From Paracoccaceae bacterium (GTDB lineage: Bacteria; Pseudomonadota; Alphaproteobacteria; Rhodobacterales; Rhodobacteraceae), in NCBI GenBank assembly GCA_009773055.1, contig WOUW01000001.1, positions 1,810 through 65,809 on the forward strand: a stretch of 64,000 bases of DNA, read 5' to 3'. The position numbers were made by a program, and so were the translations under genes. Of this stretch, positions 44,425 through 52,971 are shown piece after piece. Below the pieces are notes generated by a model. That model did no database searches and was not told the origin of the DNA. It saw nothing but the letters and a program-made list of their open reading frames with translations. Position 1 is the stretch's first letter. The number at the start of each line of letters is the position of its first letter.

Positions 44425-45167
44425 CAGATGAGCGCCTTTCCCAGCCCAAGCGCCGCAAGACCTGCGAGGAGAAAGATTGCGAAACGGCGGAACTCTTGCG
44501 GGTCGGTGCCGAAGAAGTGCCGCCCACCCAGCCAGTTGCCAAATAGCGTGATCGGCAACGCGATCAGCGCTGCCCAAAGCGTATCCCAGCTGACCAGACC
44601 GGCCAGCCAGTAAAGCGGGGCGGAATAGAGGTCGAGCAGGGGGAAGTACGCAATCAGCGTGGCCCGGAACACGGCGGCAGGCATTGGCTGGGCGGCAAAG
44701 AACGCAGCGACCGGCAGACCGCCCATGCCGGGCGCGTTCGCAAGGCCCGAGATGACGCCGGCAATCCCGTTGGCAGCACCGCTGCGGGCCTCGGAGGCCA
44801 TGCGCCACCCTGCAAGAAGGACCACGCACATCAGAAGGACATAGCCCGAGACGACCGCCCGCGCCGTGTCCTCACTGACCCCGGTCAGGATCCACAAGCC
44901 CAAGGGCAGGCCAATCGCTGCCCCGCCCAGAAGCCAGCCGACCCGCTTCCAGTCCACATCCGGCCCGGCCCCCTTGGCGTGCTGCAAGGACATTACCGTT
45001 TCCAGAATGACCACAACCGCGACAAAGTTCAGGGGATTGGTCACAAGACTGGAGGCTGCGATCAGCAAGGCCGAGAAACCGAAGCCGGAATAGCCGCGCA
45101 CGAAGCCTGCGACCAGGCAGGCCACGGCGAGCCAGGCCAGCGCCAGCGGGCCAAGTTCAAACGGCAC
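44424..45167 (-). CDS. tauE: TauE/SafE family sulfite exporter
   Basis: Membrane protein of 247 residues with about eight helices (WLAVACLVAGFVRGYSGFGF; FVAVVVILETVMSL; GYVLLMCVVLLAGWRM). The family is linked to sulfite or organosulfur anion export, and in taurine degraders it sits beside xsc, as here. The GTG start lies 36 bp after the xsc stop. It overlaps ackA by one base. Confidence 0.88.
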   Translation of the reverse strand: MPFELGPLALAWLAVACLVAGFVRGYSGFGFSALLIAASSLVTNPLNFVAVVVILETVMSLQHAKGAGPDVDWKRVGWLLGGAAIGLPLGLWILTGVSEDTARAVVSGYVLLMCVVLLAGWRMASEARSGAANGIAGVISGLANAPGMGGLPVAAFFAAQPMPAAVFRATLIAYFPLLDLYSAPLYWLAGLVSWDTLWAALIALPITLFGNWLGGRHFFGTDPQEFRRFAIFLLAGLAALGLGKALI

Positions 45168-45203
45168 GTCCGGCCCCCCGAACTCTCGCAGAAAATTCGT
45201 GCG

Positions 45204-46979
45204 TCACCCGACCACCTGTGGCCGCATGTCGGCCTTCGAGATCCCCGCAACCTCGACCGGCTTTTTCATCGCGTCGCGGCGGAAGGGCTCACCCAGTTCC
45301 TGGTTGATCAGCGCCTCGATCAGCGTGGTCTTGCCCGCCATCTGGTCTTCGATGGCCTTGCGCAGCGCCGCCGTCAGGTCGTCCATCGTGCGCGCCTGCA
45401 CACCCTGCAGCCCGCAGGCCTTGGCGATCCCGGCATAGCTGACCCCGTCATCCAGTTCCGTCCCGACGAAGTTGTCGTCATACCACAACGTGGAGTTCCG
45501 CTTTTCCGCCCCCCACTGGTAGTTGCGGAAAACGACCATGGTGATCGCAGGCCATTCCGGCCGACCGATAGCGGTCAGTTCCGTCACCGCGATGCCGAAA
45601 GCGCCGTCGCCAGCAAAGCCGACCACCGGCGTATCCGTGCAGGCGATCTTGGCCCCGATGATGCTGGGAAGCCCATAGCCGCACGGCCCAAAGAGACCCG
45701 GCGCCAGATACTTCCGCCCCGCCTCGAACGAGGGGTACGCATTGCCGATGGCGCAGTTGTTGCCGATGTCCGACGAGATGATCGCCTCTTTCGGGAGCGC
45801 GGACTGGATCGCGCGCCAGGCCATCCGGGGGCTCATCCACTCGGGCTTGGCGTCCCGGGCGCGCTGGTTCCAGGTGGTGCCGGGGTCGTCCTGCTCGTGG
45901 TCCATGGACGACAGTTCCTGCGCCCAGGCCGATTTCTTCTGCGCGATCAGGGCCTTGCGCTCCGCCCGTCCGGCGTCGCCTGCGGTCTTCGACAGGCGGG
46001 CCAGAATCCCTTCAGCCACCTTTTTGGCATCACCGACGATCCCCACCGCTACTGGTTTCGTCAGCCCGATCCGGTTCGGGTTGATGTCGACCTGGATCAC
46101 CTTGGCCCCCTTCGGCCAGTAGTCGATCCCATAGCCCGGCAGGGTCGAGAACGGGTTGAGCCGCGTCCCCAGCGCCAGCACGACGTCGGCCTCGGCGATC
46201 AGCTCCATCCCCGCCTTGGACCCGTTATATCCCAGCGGTCCCGCGAAGAGCGGGTGCGAGCCGGGGAAGGCGTCGTTGTGCTGGTAGCCGACGCAGACCG
46301 GCGCGGTCAGCCGTTCGGCCAAGGCCATCGAGGCCGGGATCGCCCCGCCGATCACCACGCCCGCGCCGTTCAGGATCACCGGGAACTTGGCCGTCGACAA
46401 AAGCTGCGCTGCTTGGGCCATCGCCTCCTCACCACCCGAGGGACGCTCGAACTCCACCACCGCTGGCAGCGGCACGTCGATCACTTGGGTAAAGTAATCC
46501 CGCGGCATGTTGATCTGCGCCGGGGCCGACTGGCGCTTGGCCTGCAGGATGACACGGTTCAGGACCTCGGCCACGCGCGAGGGGTCGCGGACCTCCTCCT
46601 GATAACAGACCATGTCCTTGAACAGCGCCATCTGCTCGACTTCCTGGAAGCCGCCCATCCCGATGGTCTTGTTCGCGGCTTGCGGGGTGACCAGCAGCAA
46701 AGGCGTGTGATTCCAATAGGCTGTCTTGACGGCGGTGACAAAGTTGGTGATGCCCGGCCCGTTCTGGGCGATCATCATGCACATCTTGCCGCTGGCCCGG
46801 GTGAACCCGTCGGCCATCATCCCGCCGGACCCTTCATGCGCGCAATCCCAAAAATGGATTCCGGCCTTCGGGAAGATGTCGGAAATCGGCATGAAGGCCG
46901 ATCCGATGATCCCGAATGCATGCTCGATCCCGTGCATCTGCAGGACCTTCACGAAAGCTTCCTCGGTCGTCATCTTCAT
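45204..46979 (-). CDS. xsc: Sulfoacetaldehyde acetyltransferase
   Basis: TPP enzyme that converts sulfoacetaldehyde and phosphate to acetyl phosphate and sulfite. 591 residues, normal length. It has the activating glutamate region CAHEGSGGMMADGF and MIAQNGPGITNFVTAV, a central DHS-like domain, and the TPP motif GDGAFGIAVTELTA ending in FRNYQWGAEKRN. The stretch NINMPRDY-type QINMPRDYFTQVID is typical of Xsc rather than acetolactate synthase. It is the first gene of the xsc-tauE-ackA-soeABC unit and has a TauR-type repeat pair 73-105 bases before the ATG. Confidence 0.95.
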   Translation of the reverse strand: MKMTTEEAFVKVLQMHGIEHAFGIIGSAFMPISDIFPKAGIHFWDCAHEGSGGMMADGFTRASGKMCMMIAQNGPGITNFVTAVKTAYWNHTPLLLVTPQAANKTIGMGGFQEVEQMALFKDMVCYQEEVRDPSRVAEVLNRVILQAKRQSAPAQINMPRDYFTQVIDVPLPAVVEFERPSGGEEAMAQAAQLLSTAKFPVILNGAGVVIGGAIPASMALAERLTAPVCVGYQHNDAFPGSHPLFAGPLGYNGSKAGMELIAEADVVLALGTRLNPFSTLPGYGIDYWPKGAKVIQVDINPNRIGLTKPVAVGIVGDAKKVAEGILARLSKTAGDAGRAERKALIAQKKSAWAQELSSMDHEQDDPGTTWNQRARDAKPEWMSPRMAWRAIQSALPKEAIISSDIGNNCAIGNAYPSFEAGRKYLAPGLFGPCGYGLPSIIGAKIACTDTPVVGFAGDGAFGIAVTELTAIGRPEWPAITMVVFRNYQWGAEKRNSTLWYDDNFVGTELDDGVSYAGIAKACGLQGVQARTMDDLTAALRKAIEDQMAGKTTLIEALINQELGEPFRRDAMKKPVEVAGISKADMRPQVVG

Positions 46980-47051
46980 CGCGTGTCTCCATATCCCAAG
47001 GGGCCGCTACGGGCCTTTGTGCAGCACCCTAGCGCCCGCACGCAACCCGCC

Positions 47052-47084
47052 TTAGGGCCAGATGCTTCGGCCCGGTATGGCCAG
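47052..47084 (-). promoter_or_regulatory. Putative TauR operator upstream of xsc
   Basis: Plus-strand direct repeats TTAGGGCCAG (47052-47061) and GTATGGCCAG (47075-47084), start to start 23 bp. Read toward xsc they are CTGGCCATAC and CTGGCCCTAA, close to the CTGGAC(C/T)TAA repeats described for Rhodobacter capsulatus TauR. The pair upstream of tpa has the same spacing. Confidence 0.65.
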
Positions 47085-47085
47085 C

Positions 47086-48537
47086 TTAGCGCAAGGCCCG
47101 CGCAATCCGGGAAACACCTTCGGCGATCCGGGGCAACTGGATCGAGGAATAGGCCAACCGGTAGTAATTCCGCGGCGCATCCGCGCCCGCAAAGAAGGCG
47201 TGGCCGGGTTCGATCAGCACGCCATCAGCGCGCAGCCGCAAGGCCAAATTCTCGGTGTCCAGCCCGTCCGGCGCGCGCATCCAGAAGCTGGACCCGCCAA
47301 AGCCGCCCTGCCCAGCGACCGTAAGCGCCTCGGCCGCAATCGCCTCGGCCATGACCTGACGGCGGCGGCGGTAGGCGTTCTTCATCCGGTTGACCAGCGC
47401 GTCGTAGTGCCCAAGGCCAAGGAAGTAGGCCATCGTCCGCTGGATATGGCCGGGCGGATGCTTCAGCATCAGGCCGCGAAGTGCCTGCGCTTCTGCGATG
47501 AAACCGGGAGGGCCAACGAGATAGCCAAGGCGGAGGCCGGGGAACACCGATTTCGAGAAGGACCCGGCATAGATCACGCGACCACCTCGGTCGAGCGACT
47601 TCAGAGCCGGGGCGACGGGCTTCAGGAAGGACATCTCGAACTCGTAATCGTCCTCGATGATGACAAAGCCGCGCGCCTCGGCAGCCTCCAGAAGTGCCAC
47701 CCGGCGGTCGACGGGCATGGTGGCATTGGTCGGGCACTGGTGCGAAGGCGTGGTGAAGACCACATCCGCATCCAGTCCCTGCACCGGAAGGCCCTGCGCG
47801 TCGACGTCCATCGGCACGGCCTCTGCCCCCGTTGCGGCCACAATGGCGCGCCATGCGGGATAGCCGGGATTTTCCACCCCCGCCCGTCGCCCCGGCCCCA
47901 GAAGCGCAGTTGCCGCGATCCAGAGCGCGTTCTGCGCACCGAGGGTCAGAAGGACCTCGTCTTCCCGCGCGGCGATGCCCCGGCGCGGCAGGATGGTGCG
48001 CAGAAGCTCTTGGATCAAAAGGGGATCGTCGCGGTCGTAATAGTCGGTGGTCAGCGCCGCGAAGTCGCGCTTTCCCAGCGCCCGCAAGGCGCATTGCCGC
48101 CAATTCTGGTGGTCGAAAAGCGTCGGGTCCGCCTGTCCGTAGATGAAGGGATAGGGATAGCGGTCCCAATCCTCGGGCCGTGCGACCTTGGGGACCAGAG
48201 TGAATCGGCCACCGGTCAAGCCTTTGAAATCTATGGCTTCCGCGCGAGGTTCGGCCTGGGGGAACTCCGGCGCCAAGGGCGCTGTTTTGGATACGAAATA
48301 GCCCGACCGGCCAGCCGAGGTCAGGTAGTCCGACGACACCAGATCGGCATAGGCCAGTGTTACGGTGATCCGGCTGACGCCCAGATGCTCGGCCAGCCCC
48401 CGGGACGAGGGCATCCGGCTTCCCGGACGGAAGCGGCCCGCAAGGATGCCATGCGTCACCATCGCCCGGATCTGCTGCTGCAGCGACGCGGTCGCGCCGG
48501 GGGTGAGGTAGAAGGCTTCGACGGGGATGGCGGCCAT
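47086..48537 (-). CDS. tauR: MocR/GntR-family regulator of taurine catabolism
   Basis: 483 residues. A GntR winged helix spans about 15-85 (LQQQIRAMVTHGILAGRFRP; SRGLAEHLGVSRITVTLAYA), followed by a full class I aminotransferase-like domain with the PLP lysine in AGSFSKSVFPGLRLGYLVGP and VIIEDDYEFEM. MocR regulators sense through PLP; TauR activates taurine genes in Rhodobacter capsulatus. Its gene lies between xsc and the desaturase in a block containing tpa, and candidate operators with equal spacing lie before xsc and tpa. PdxR would be the other reading, but the context favours TauR. Confidence 0.85.
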   Translation of the reverse strand: MAAIPVEAFYLTPGATASLQQQIRAMVTHGILAGRFRPGSRMPSSRGLAEHLGVSRITVTLAYADLVSSDYLTSAGRSGYFVSKTAPLAPEFPQAEPRAEAIDFKGLTGGRFTLVPKVARPEDWDRYPYPFIYGQADPTLFDHQNWRQCALRALGKRDFAALTTDYYDRDDPLLIQELLRTILPRRGIAAREDEVLLTLGAQNALWIAATALLGPGRRAGVENPGYPAWRAIVAATGAEAVPMDVDAQGLPVQGLDADVVFTTPSHQCPTNATMPVDRRVALLEAAEARGFVIIEDDYEFEMSFLKPVAPALKSLDRGGRVIYAGSFSKSVFPGLRLGYLVGPPGFIAEAQALRGLMLKHPPGHIQRTMAYFLGLGHYDALVNRMKNAYRRRRQVMAEAIAAEALTVAGQGGFGGSSFWMRAPDGLDTENLALRLRADGVLIEPGHAFFAGADAPRNYYRLAYSSIQLPRIAEGVSRIARALR

Positions 48538-48770
48538 GGCTTCACTGGCTTGGAACAGCGTGGATCAAGCGGCATCGGCCCGGCCAAAGTCAAGCGGTGC
48601 AAGGCAAGGGGATCGCCGGGACGTGACCGCCTCTCGCATCAATTCGATTGATATTCGCCCCGGGGTCGCCTAACCCAAAGGCGCCTGATGTATCCGCGCG
48701 CGTGCGCTTCCCTGCCGAAGGCCAAGCCGACCCCGCCGCGGCACAGCCGGAGGGAAAGCGACAGGCCAAG

Positions 48771-49793
48771 ATGCCCGATACGACCCCTGCCCGCCCCGCC
48801 CGCGAGTGGCTGACCATCCTCGCCCGCTACCGCGAACCTGCGACCACCCGCAGCCTGTGGGAACTTGCCGCCACCGTCGTGCCTTTCGTCGTGCTTTGGG
48901 TCCTGGCCTGGATGGCGCTGTCGGTCAGTGCGTGGCTGGCTTTGGCTCTGGCGGTGCTGAACGGCGGGTTCTTGGTCCGCATCTTCATCATCCAGCACGA
49001 TTGCGGCCACGGGGCGTTCCTGAAGAACCGCACCGCGCAGGACTGGCTGGGCCGGGTGCTGGGCGTGCTGACCCTGACACCCTACGACGTCTGGCGGCGG
49101 ACGCATTCGATCCACCACGCGACCCATGGTGACCTTGACCAGCGCGGGATCGGCGATGTGCTGACCCTGACGATCGAGGAATACCGGTCGCGTGGGTGGT
49201 GGGGACGACTGATGTACCGGCTTTACCGCAACCCGGTCGTGCTGTTCGTCCTTGGCCCAAGCTATCTGTTTTTGCTGCAGAATCGGCTGCCACTAGGGTT
49301 GATGAACTCTGGCTGGCGCTACTGGACCTCGGCGATGGGCACCAATGCGATGATCGGGATCACGGTGGGCCTGATCCTGTGGTTTGGCGGGTTCTGGCCC
49401 GTCCTCTTGATCTACCTCCCCACCTCCTTGATCGCCGCAACGCTGGGGGTCTGGCTCTTCTACGTCCAGCACCAGTTCGAAGAGACGCACTGGTCGCAGG
49501 GCGACGACTGGCAGCTGCACGACGCCGCGTTGGAGGGCTCGTCCCACTACATCCTGCCGCAGCCCCTGCGCTGGTTTTCCGGCAACATCGGCATCCACCA
49601 CGTCCACCACCTTTACTCCCGCATCCCGTTCTACCGCCTGCCCGAGGTCATCCGCGACCACCGCGCGCTGGCCGAGGCACAGCGCCTGACCGTGCGAGAG
49701 AGCCTGCGGTCGGTGAACATGCACCTGTGGGACGCAGCCCAAGGCAAGCTGATGAGCTTCAAGGAAGCCCGTGCGCGGTATGGGGTGGCATAG
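48771..49793 (+). CDS. Fatty acid desaturase (membrane di-iron type)
   Basis: 340 residues with four or more membrane helices (VVPFVVLWVLAWMALSVSAW; LVRIFII) and three histidine boxes: HDCGHGAF (residues 76-80), HSIHHATH (112-116) and HHVHHLYSRIP near the end. It introduces double bonds into acyl chains at the cytoplasmic membrane. The ATG giving MPDTTPARPAREW is chosen because the open sequence before it has no family likeness; GGAGGGAAAG lies 16 bases ahead, which is far. Not evidently part of taurine metabolism although it lies between tauR and tpa. The 233 bp before it hold no other gene. Confidence 0.88.
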   Translation: MPDTTPARPAREWLTILARYREPATTRSLWELAATVVPFVVLWVLAWMALSVSAWLALALAVLNGGFLVRIFIIQHDCGHGAFLKNRTAQDWLGRVLGVLTLTPYDVWRRTHSIHHATHGDLDQRGIGDVLTLTIEEYRSRGWWGRLMYRLYRNPVVLFVLGPSYLFLLQNRLPLGLMNSGWRYWTSAMGTNAMIGITVGLILWFGGFWPVLLIYLPTSLIAATLGVWLFYVQHQFEETHWSQGDDWQLHDAALEGSSHYILPQPLRWFSGNIGIHHVHHLYSRIPFYRLPEVIRDHRALAEAQRLTVRESLRSVNMHLWDAAQGKLMSFKEARARYGVA

Positions 49794-49809
49794 GTCGGCG
49801 CCGTCGTAG

Positions 49810-49827
49810 GGTGCGCTACAGCGCACC
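49810..49827. repeat. REP-like palindrome after the desaturase gene
   Basis: GGTGCGCT-AC-AGCGCACC, a perfect 8-bp inverted repeat preceded by CGTAG and followed by GG. This GTAGG-stem form resembles scattered REP-like elements in proteobacteria. The rest of the 261-bp gap to tpa holds only the terminator. Confidence 0.45.
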
Positions 49828-50006
49828 GGAACGACGCAACACAAGGCAGCGCCTGACCGCCGGGCGGGCGAGCACCATCCGTTCTAGGCGCTTTATGGTG
49901 CAACCCCTCCGACGCCGGTTCTACAGGCTGACGTTGCAAGCGCCCGCCCGAGGGGGCGGTCGGGCGCTGCCCGGCGGGCTTCTCCCTTGATTCCGGGCAA
50001 GACAGA

Positions 50007-50030
50007 AGGGTGTCCGTCCCCGGACACCCT
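50007..50030 (-). terminator. Stem-loop terminator of tpa
   Basis: AGGGTGTCCG and CGGACACCCT form a perfect 10-bp stem with a 4-base loop, 25 bases past the tpa stop. The minus-strand tail TCTGTCTTG is only moderately T-rich. Confidence 0.6.
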
Positions 50031-50054
50031 CCCCGACCGCAAAGGCAACATTCC

Positions 50055-51437
50055 CTACCCGAACACCCGCGTCAGCGCGCCGTCGATCGCGCCGGTGATC
50101 TGGTCGATGTCATCCTTCGTCGCGATCAGCGCGGGGCTTAGGCACAGCGTGTTGTTCAGCCCCGGCAAGGAGCGGTTGGTGGCGCCGATGATCACGCCCT
50201 GCGCCATGCAGTCGGCGACGACAGCCTGGACCTTCTTTTCGTCCGCAGGCTCTTTGGTGGAACGGTCCGCCACCAGCTCAGCCCCAAGGAACAACCCCTT
50301 GCCACGGACGTCGCCGATGACCTTGTGCTTGTCCATCAGTGCGGCGAGGTTCCCAAGGCAGTAGTCGCCCATCGCGAGCGTGTTGGCCAGAAGCCCCTCA
50401 TCCTCGATGATCCGCATGTTCTCCAGCGCCGCCGCCGGGCCGGAGGTGCAGCCGCCGAAGGTCGAGATATCGCGGAAGTAGCTCATCGGATCGGACGGGT
50501 CGTCCTTGAACATCTCGAAGACGGCTTCCGTCGTCACCGTGCAGCTGATCGCGGCGTAGCCCGAAGCAACGCCTTTGGCCATCGTCACGAAGTCGGGCTT
50601 GATCCCGTAATGCTGGTAGCCGAACCAGGTGCCAGTGCGCCCGACGCCGCAGACGACCTCGTCGATGGCGAGCAGAATGTCGTATTTCTTGCAGATCTCC
50701 TGCACCCGCTCCCAATAGCCCTGGGGCGGCACGATCACGCCGCCGCCGGCCGTCACCGGCTCCAGAATCAGGCAGCCGACCGAATCCGGGCCTTCGCGCA
50801 GGATGACTTCCTCGATGGCGTCAGCAGCGCGCTGGCCGTAATTCTCCACGTCCCACTGTGCCCGGTATTCAAGGCAATGCGGCACGCGGACGAAGCCGTC
50901 GGGGAACGGCCCGTACTGCATGGCGCGCTGGTCCTGACCTGCCGAGGCAAGGGCTGCGATTGTGGTGCCGTGGTAGTCGCGATCCCGATAGAGGATCTTC
51001 CACTTCTTGCCGCCGTGGTGCCGGTGCGCGATCTGGCGCACCATCTTGTAGACTTTCTCGTTCGCCTCGGACCCCGAGTTGGAATAGTAGACGCGGGTCA
51101 TCCCCGGCATTTTCTCGATCAGGCGCTTGGAGAACACCGCACCGGGGATCGAACCCGCCGATCCGGCGAAATAGTTCAGTTTGATCAGTTGGTCGCGCAC
51201 GGCGTTGGCGATGGATTCGCGGCCATAGCCCACGTTGACGGTCCAGACCCCGCCGGACACGGCGTCGATGTGCTCCTTGCCCTTGGCGTCCCAGACCCGC
51301 ATCCCCTTGCCTTCGACGATCACCCGGGGGTCGACGCCAGTGTCATACTGCTTGTGCTGCGAGAGGTGGTGCCAGACATGGGCGCGGTCGGCCTCGACCA
51401 CCTGCGCGATGTCGTTCATGCCTGCAAAGCCTTCCAT
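50055..51437 (-). CDS. tpa: Taurine--pyruvate aminotransferase
   Basis: Class III PLP aminotransferase of 460 residues that moves the amino group of taurine to pyruvate, giving sulfoacetaldehyde and alanine. It shows AVSGGVWTVNVGYGR, YYSNSGSEANEKVYKMVRQI, YRDRDYHGTTIAALASAGQ, the PLP aspartate in LLAIDEVVCGVGRTG, and the PLP lysine in FVTMAKGVASGYAAI. The ATG giving MEGFAGMNDIAQVVE is chosen by family likeness and GGACAGG ahead. A TauR-type repeat pair lies 59-91 bases before the ATG. Its product feeds Xsc, encoded about 5 kb away. Beta-alanine aminotransferase is the closest alternative. Confidence 0.93.
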   Translation of the reverse strand: MEGFAGMNDIAQVVEADRAHVWHHLSQHKQYDTGVDPRVIVEGKGMRVWDAKGKEHIDAVSGGVWTVNVGYGRESIANAVRDQLIKLNYFAGSAGSIPGAVFSKRLIEKMPGMTRVYYSNSGSEANEKVYKMVRQIAHRHHGGKKWKILYRDRDYHGTTIAALASAGQDQRAMQYGPFPDGFVRVPHCLEYRAQWDVENYGQRAADAIEEVILREGPDSVGCLILEPVTAGGGVIVPPQGYWERVQEICKKYDILLAIDEVVCGVGRTGTWFGYQHYGIKPDFVTMAKGVASGYAAISCTVTTEAVFEMFKDDPSDPMSYFRDISTFGGCTSGPAAALENMRIIEDEGLLANTLAMGDYCLGNLAALMDKHKVIGDVRGKGLFLGAELVADRSTKEPADEKKVQAVVADCMAQGVIIGATNRSLPGLNNTLCLSPALIATKDDIDQITGAIDGALTRVFG

Positions 51438-51495
51438 GGCCTGTCCTTTCGAATGCAATGTTGCGCGCAAGTATCGTGGATATGGGGCAGCGGGC

Positions 51496-51528
51496 TTAGG
51501 ACCAGTCAAGGCCCGCCGATAGGACCAG
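51496..51528 (-). promoter_or_regulatory. Putative TauR operator upstream of tpa
   Basis: Plus-strand direct repeats TTAGGACCAG (51496-51505) and ATAGGACCAG (51519-51528), start to start 23 bp; both are followed by TC. Toward tpa they read CTGGTCCTAT and CTGGTCCTAA. They match the pair before xsc in sequence type and spacing. Confidence 0.75.
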
Positions 51529-52542
51529 TCAGCTGCGGTAATAGTCCCGATACCAGTCGACAAAGGGTTTCAGCCCGCTGGCAAGGTCGGTTCCGGGGCG
51601 GAACCCCGTCAGCCGCTGCAGAAGCGCGCAATCGGCCCAGGTTGCGGGCACGTCGCCGGGCTGCATCGGCAGGAAATTGCAGATCGCCTTGCGGCCAAGC
51701 AGGCCTTCGAGGGTGCGGATGAAGTCCATCAGATGCACCTTGTCGGAATTGCCGATGTTCACGATCCGCCAAGGCGCGACGGGGCTGAGGCTGTCGCCCT
51801 CGACCTGGGTGCCGCGGTCAGCGGGCAACGGCGGGGCCAAGGGCAGGAGGCGCGAGACGCCCTCGACCAGATCCTCGACCGCAGTGAAGTCGCGCCACAG
51901 CTCGCCGTGGTTGTAGACGTCGATCGGCTGCCCCCGCAGGATCGCCTCGGTGAACTTGAAGTAGGCGAGGTCGGGCCGACCCCAGGCCCCGTAGACGGTG
52001 AAGAAGCGGAAGAGCGTGACCGGCAGGCCCCAGAGGTGGGCGTAGGAATGCGCCAGCGCCTCGACCGCCTTCTTCGTTGCGGCATAGACGGTCAGCGGAT
52101 GGTCGGCCCGGTCGGTCTCAACGAACGGCATCTCGGGGTTGGCCCCGTAGACCGACGAGGTCGAGGCCATCATCAGATGCTTGACCCTTGCCTGCCGGGC
52201 GACCTCCAGCACGTTGAAACTGCCGGTAAAATTGGTCTCGACGTAGGACCGGGGGTGCGAAAGGCTATAGCGGACACCGGCTTGCGCGGCGAGGTGAATG
52301 ATCGCGTCCGGCGCGAAGTCCCGGGTGATCTTCTCCAGCGTCGCCATGTCTTCCAGCACGGCTTCCGTCGCAGTGAACCCGGGCATCGCGCGCAACAGGG
52401 CGTGGCGCTTTTCCTTGAGCCGCACGTCGTAGTAGGGCGTCATCCCGTCGAAGCCATGCACCCTGTGGCCCGCCGCCAGCAAGTGCCGGGCCAGGTGAAA
52501 GCCGATGAACCCGGCGCTTCCGGTGATAAGGATCTTCTGCAA
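51529..52542 (-). CDS. NAD-dependent epimerase (UDP-glucuronate 4-epimerase-like)
   Basis: Extended short-chain dehydrogenase of about 337 residues acting on a UDP-sugar for surface polysaccharide. It has the NAD loop ILITGSAGFIGFHLARHLL, HLAAQAGVRYSLSHPRSYVE, the catalytic STSSVYG and YAATKKA (Tyr/Lys), and FRFFTVYGAWGRPDLAYFKF; these last residues fit UDP-glucuronate epimerases (LspL/Cap1J type). The TTG giving LQKILITG is preferred; another TTG nine codons earlier is possible. It ends just where the tpa operator begins. Confidence 0.88.
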   Translation of the reverse strand: MQKILITGSAGFIGFHLARHLLAAGHRVHGFDGMTPYYDVRLKEKRHALLRAMPGFTATEAVLEDMATLEKITRDFAPDAIIHLAAQAGVRYSLSHPRSYVETNFTGSFNVLEVARQARVKHLMMASTSSVYGANPEMPFVETDRADHPLTVYAATKKAVEALAHSYAHLWGLPVTLFRFFTVYGAWGRPDLAYFKFTEAILRGQPIDVYNHGELWRDFTAVEDLVEGVSRLLPLAPPLPADRGTQVEGDSLSPVAPWRIVNIGNSDKVHLMDFIRTLEGLLGRKAICNFLPMQPGDVPATWADCALLQRLTGFRPGTDLASGLKPFVDWYRDYYRS

Positions 52543-52634
52543 TTTCGACTTGCGCCCCCGGCGCGACAATCCCCGCGCGGCCCCCCCAAGTCAACCCTGA
52601 GCCACGCGGCAAAATGCGCGCAATGGCATGGCCC

Positions 52635-52663
52635 TTGCAGCCGTCCGGCGCATGGGCTATTCC
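52635..52663 (+). promoter_or_regulatory. Promoter of tRNA-Cys
   Basis: -35 TTGCAG, 17-bp spacer, -10 TATTCC, 16 bases before the tRNA 5' end. Confidence 0.55.
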
Positions 52664-52679
52664 CCAATCCACTCCTCGC

Positions 52680-52753
52680 GGCGGGTTGGCGGAGAGGTTA
52701 CGCAGCGGATTGCAAATCCGTGAAGACCGGTTCGATTCCGGTACCCGCCTCCA
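52680..52753 (+). tRNA. tRNA-Cys (GCA)
   Basis: Acceptor stem GGCGGGT/ACCCGCC, D arm GGCGGAGAGG, anticodon loop TTGCAAA with anticodon GCA, T arm CCGGTTCGATTCCGG, and an encoded TCCA end. 74 nucleotides. Confidence 0.97.
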
Positions 52754-52971
52754 CCCTCTCCCCCGAGCAAACGCCTCCCAGCCGTGCTGCAAAAGCGCAG
52801 CGACGGCCCAGGCTGTTGACGCTGGTGCAAAAACGGGTGAAGGCTTTGACGCCACAGGTTATACTGCGGTGGACAGAAGCAGGACGCCGGGGCAAACCGG
52901 CGGGCAGGATCGGACAGGCCGCGCAAGACAGACCGGCCCCGACCAAAGCGGCGCGAGAGCAGGAGGCACAG

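Noticed and set aside
44425-44829. Long N-terminal extension of acetate kinase
   Set aside because: It is out of frame with, and entirely inside, tauE; the ATG at MLLIVNAGSS is coupled to the tauE stop.
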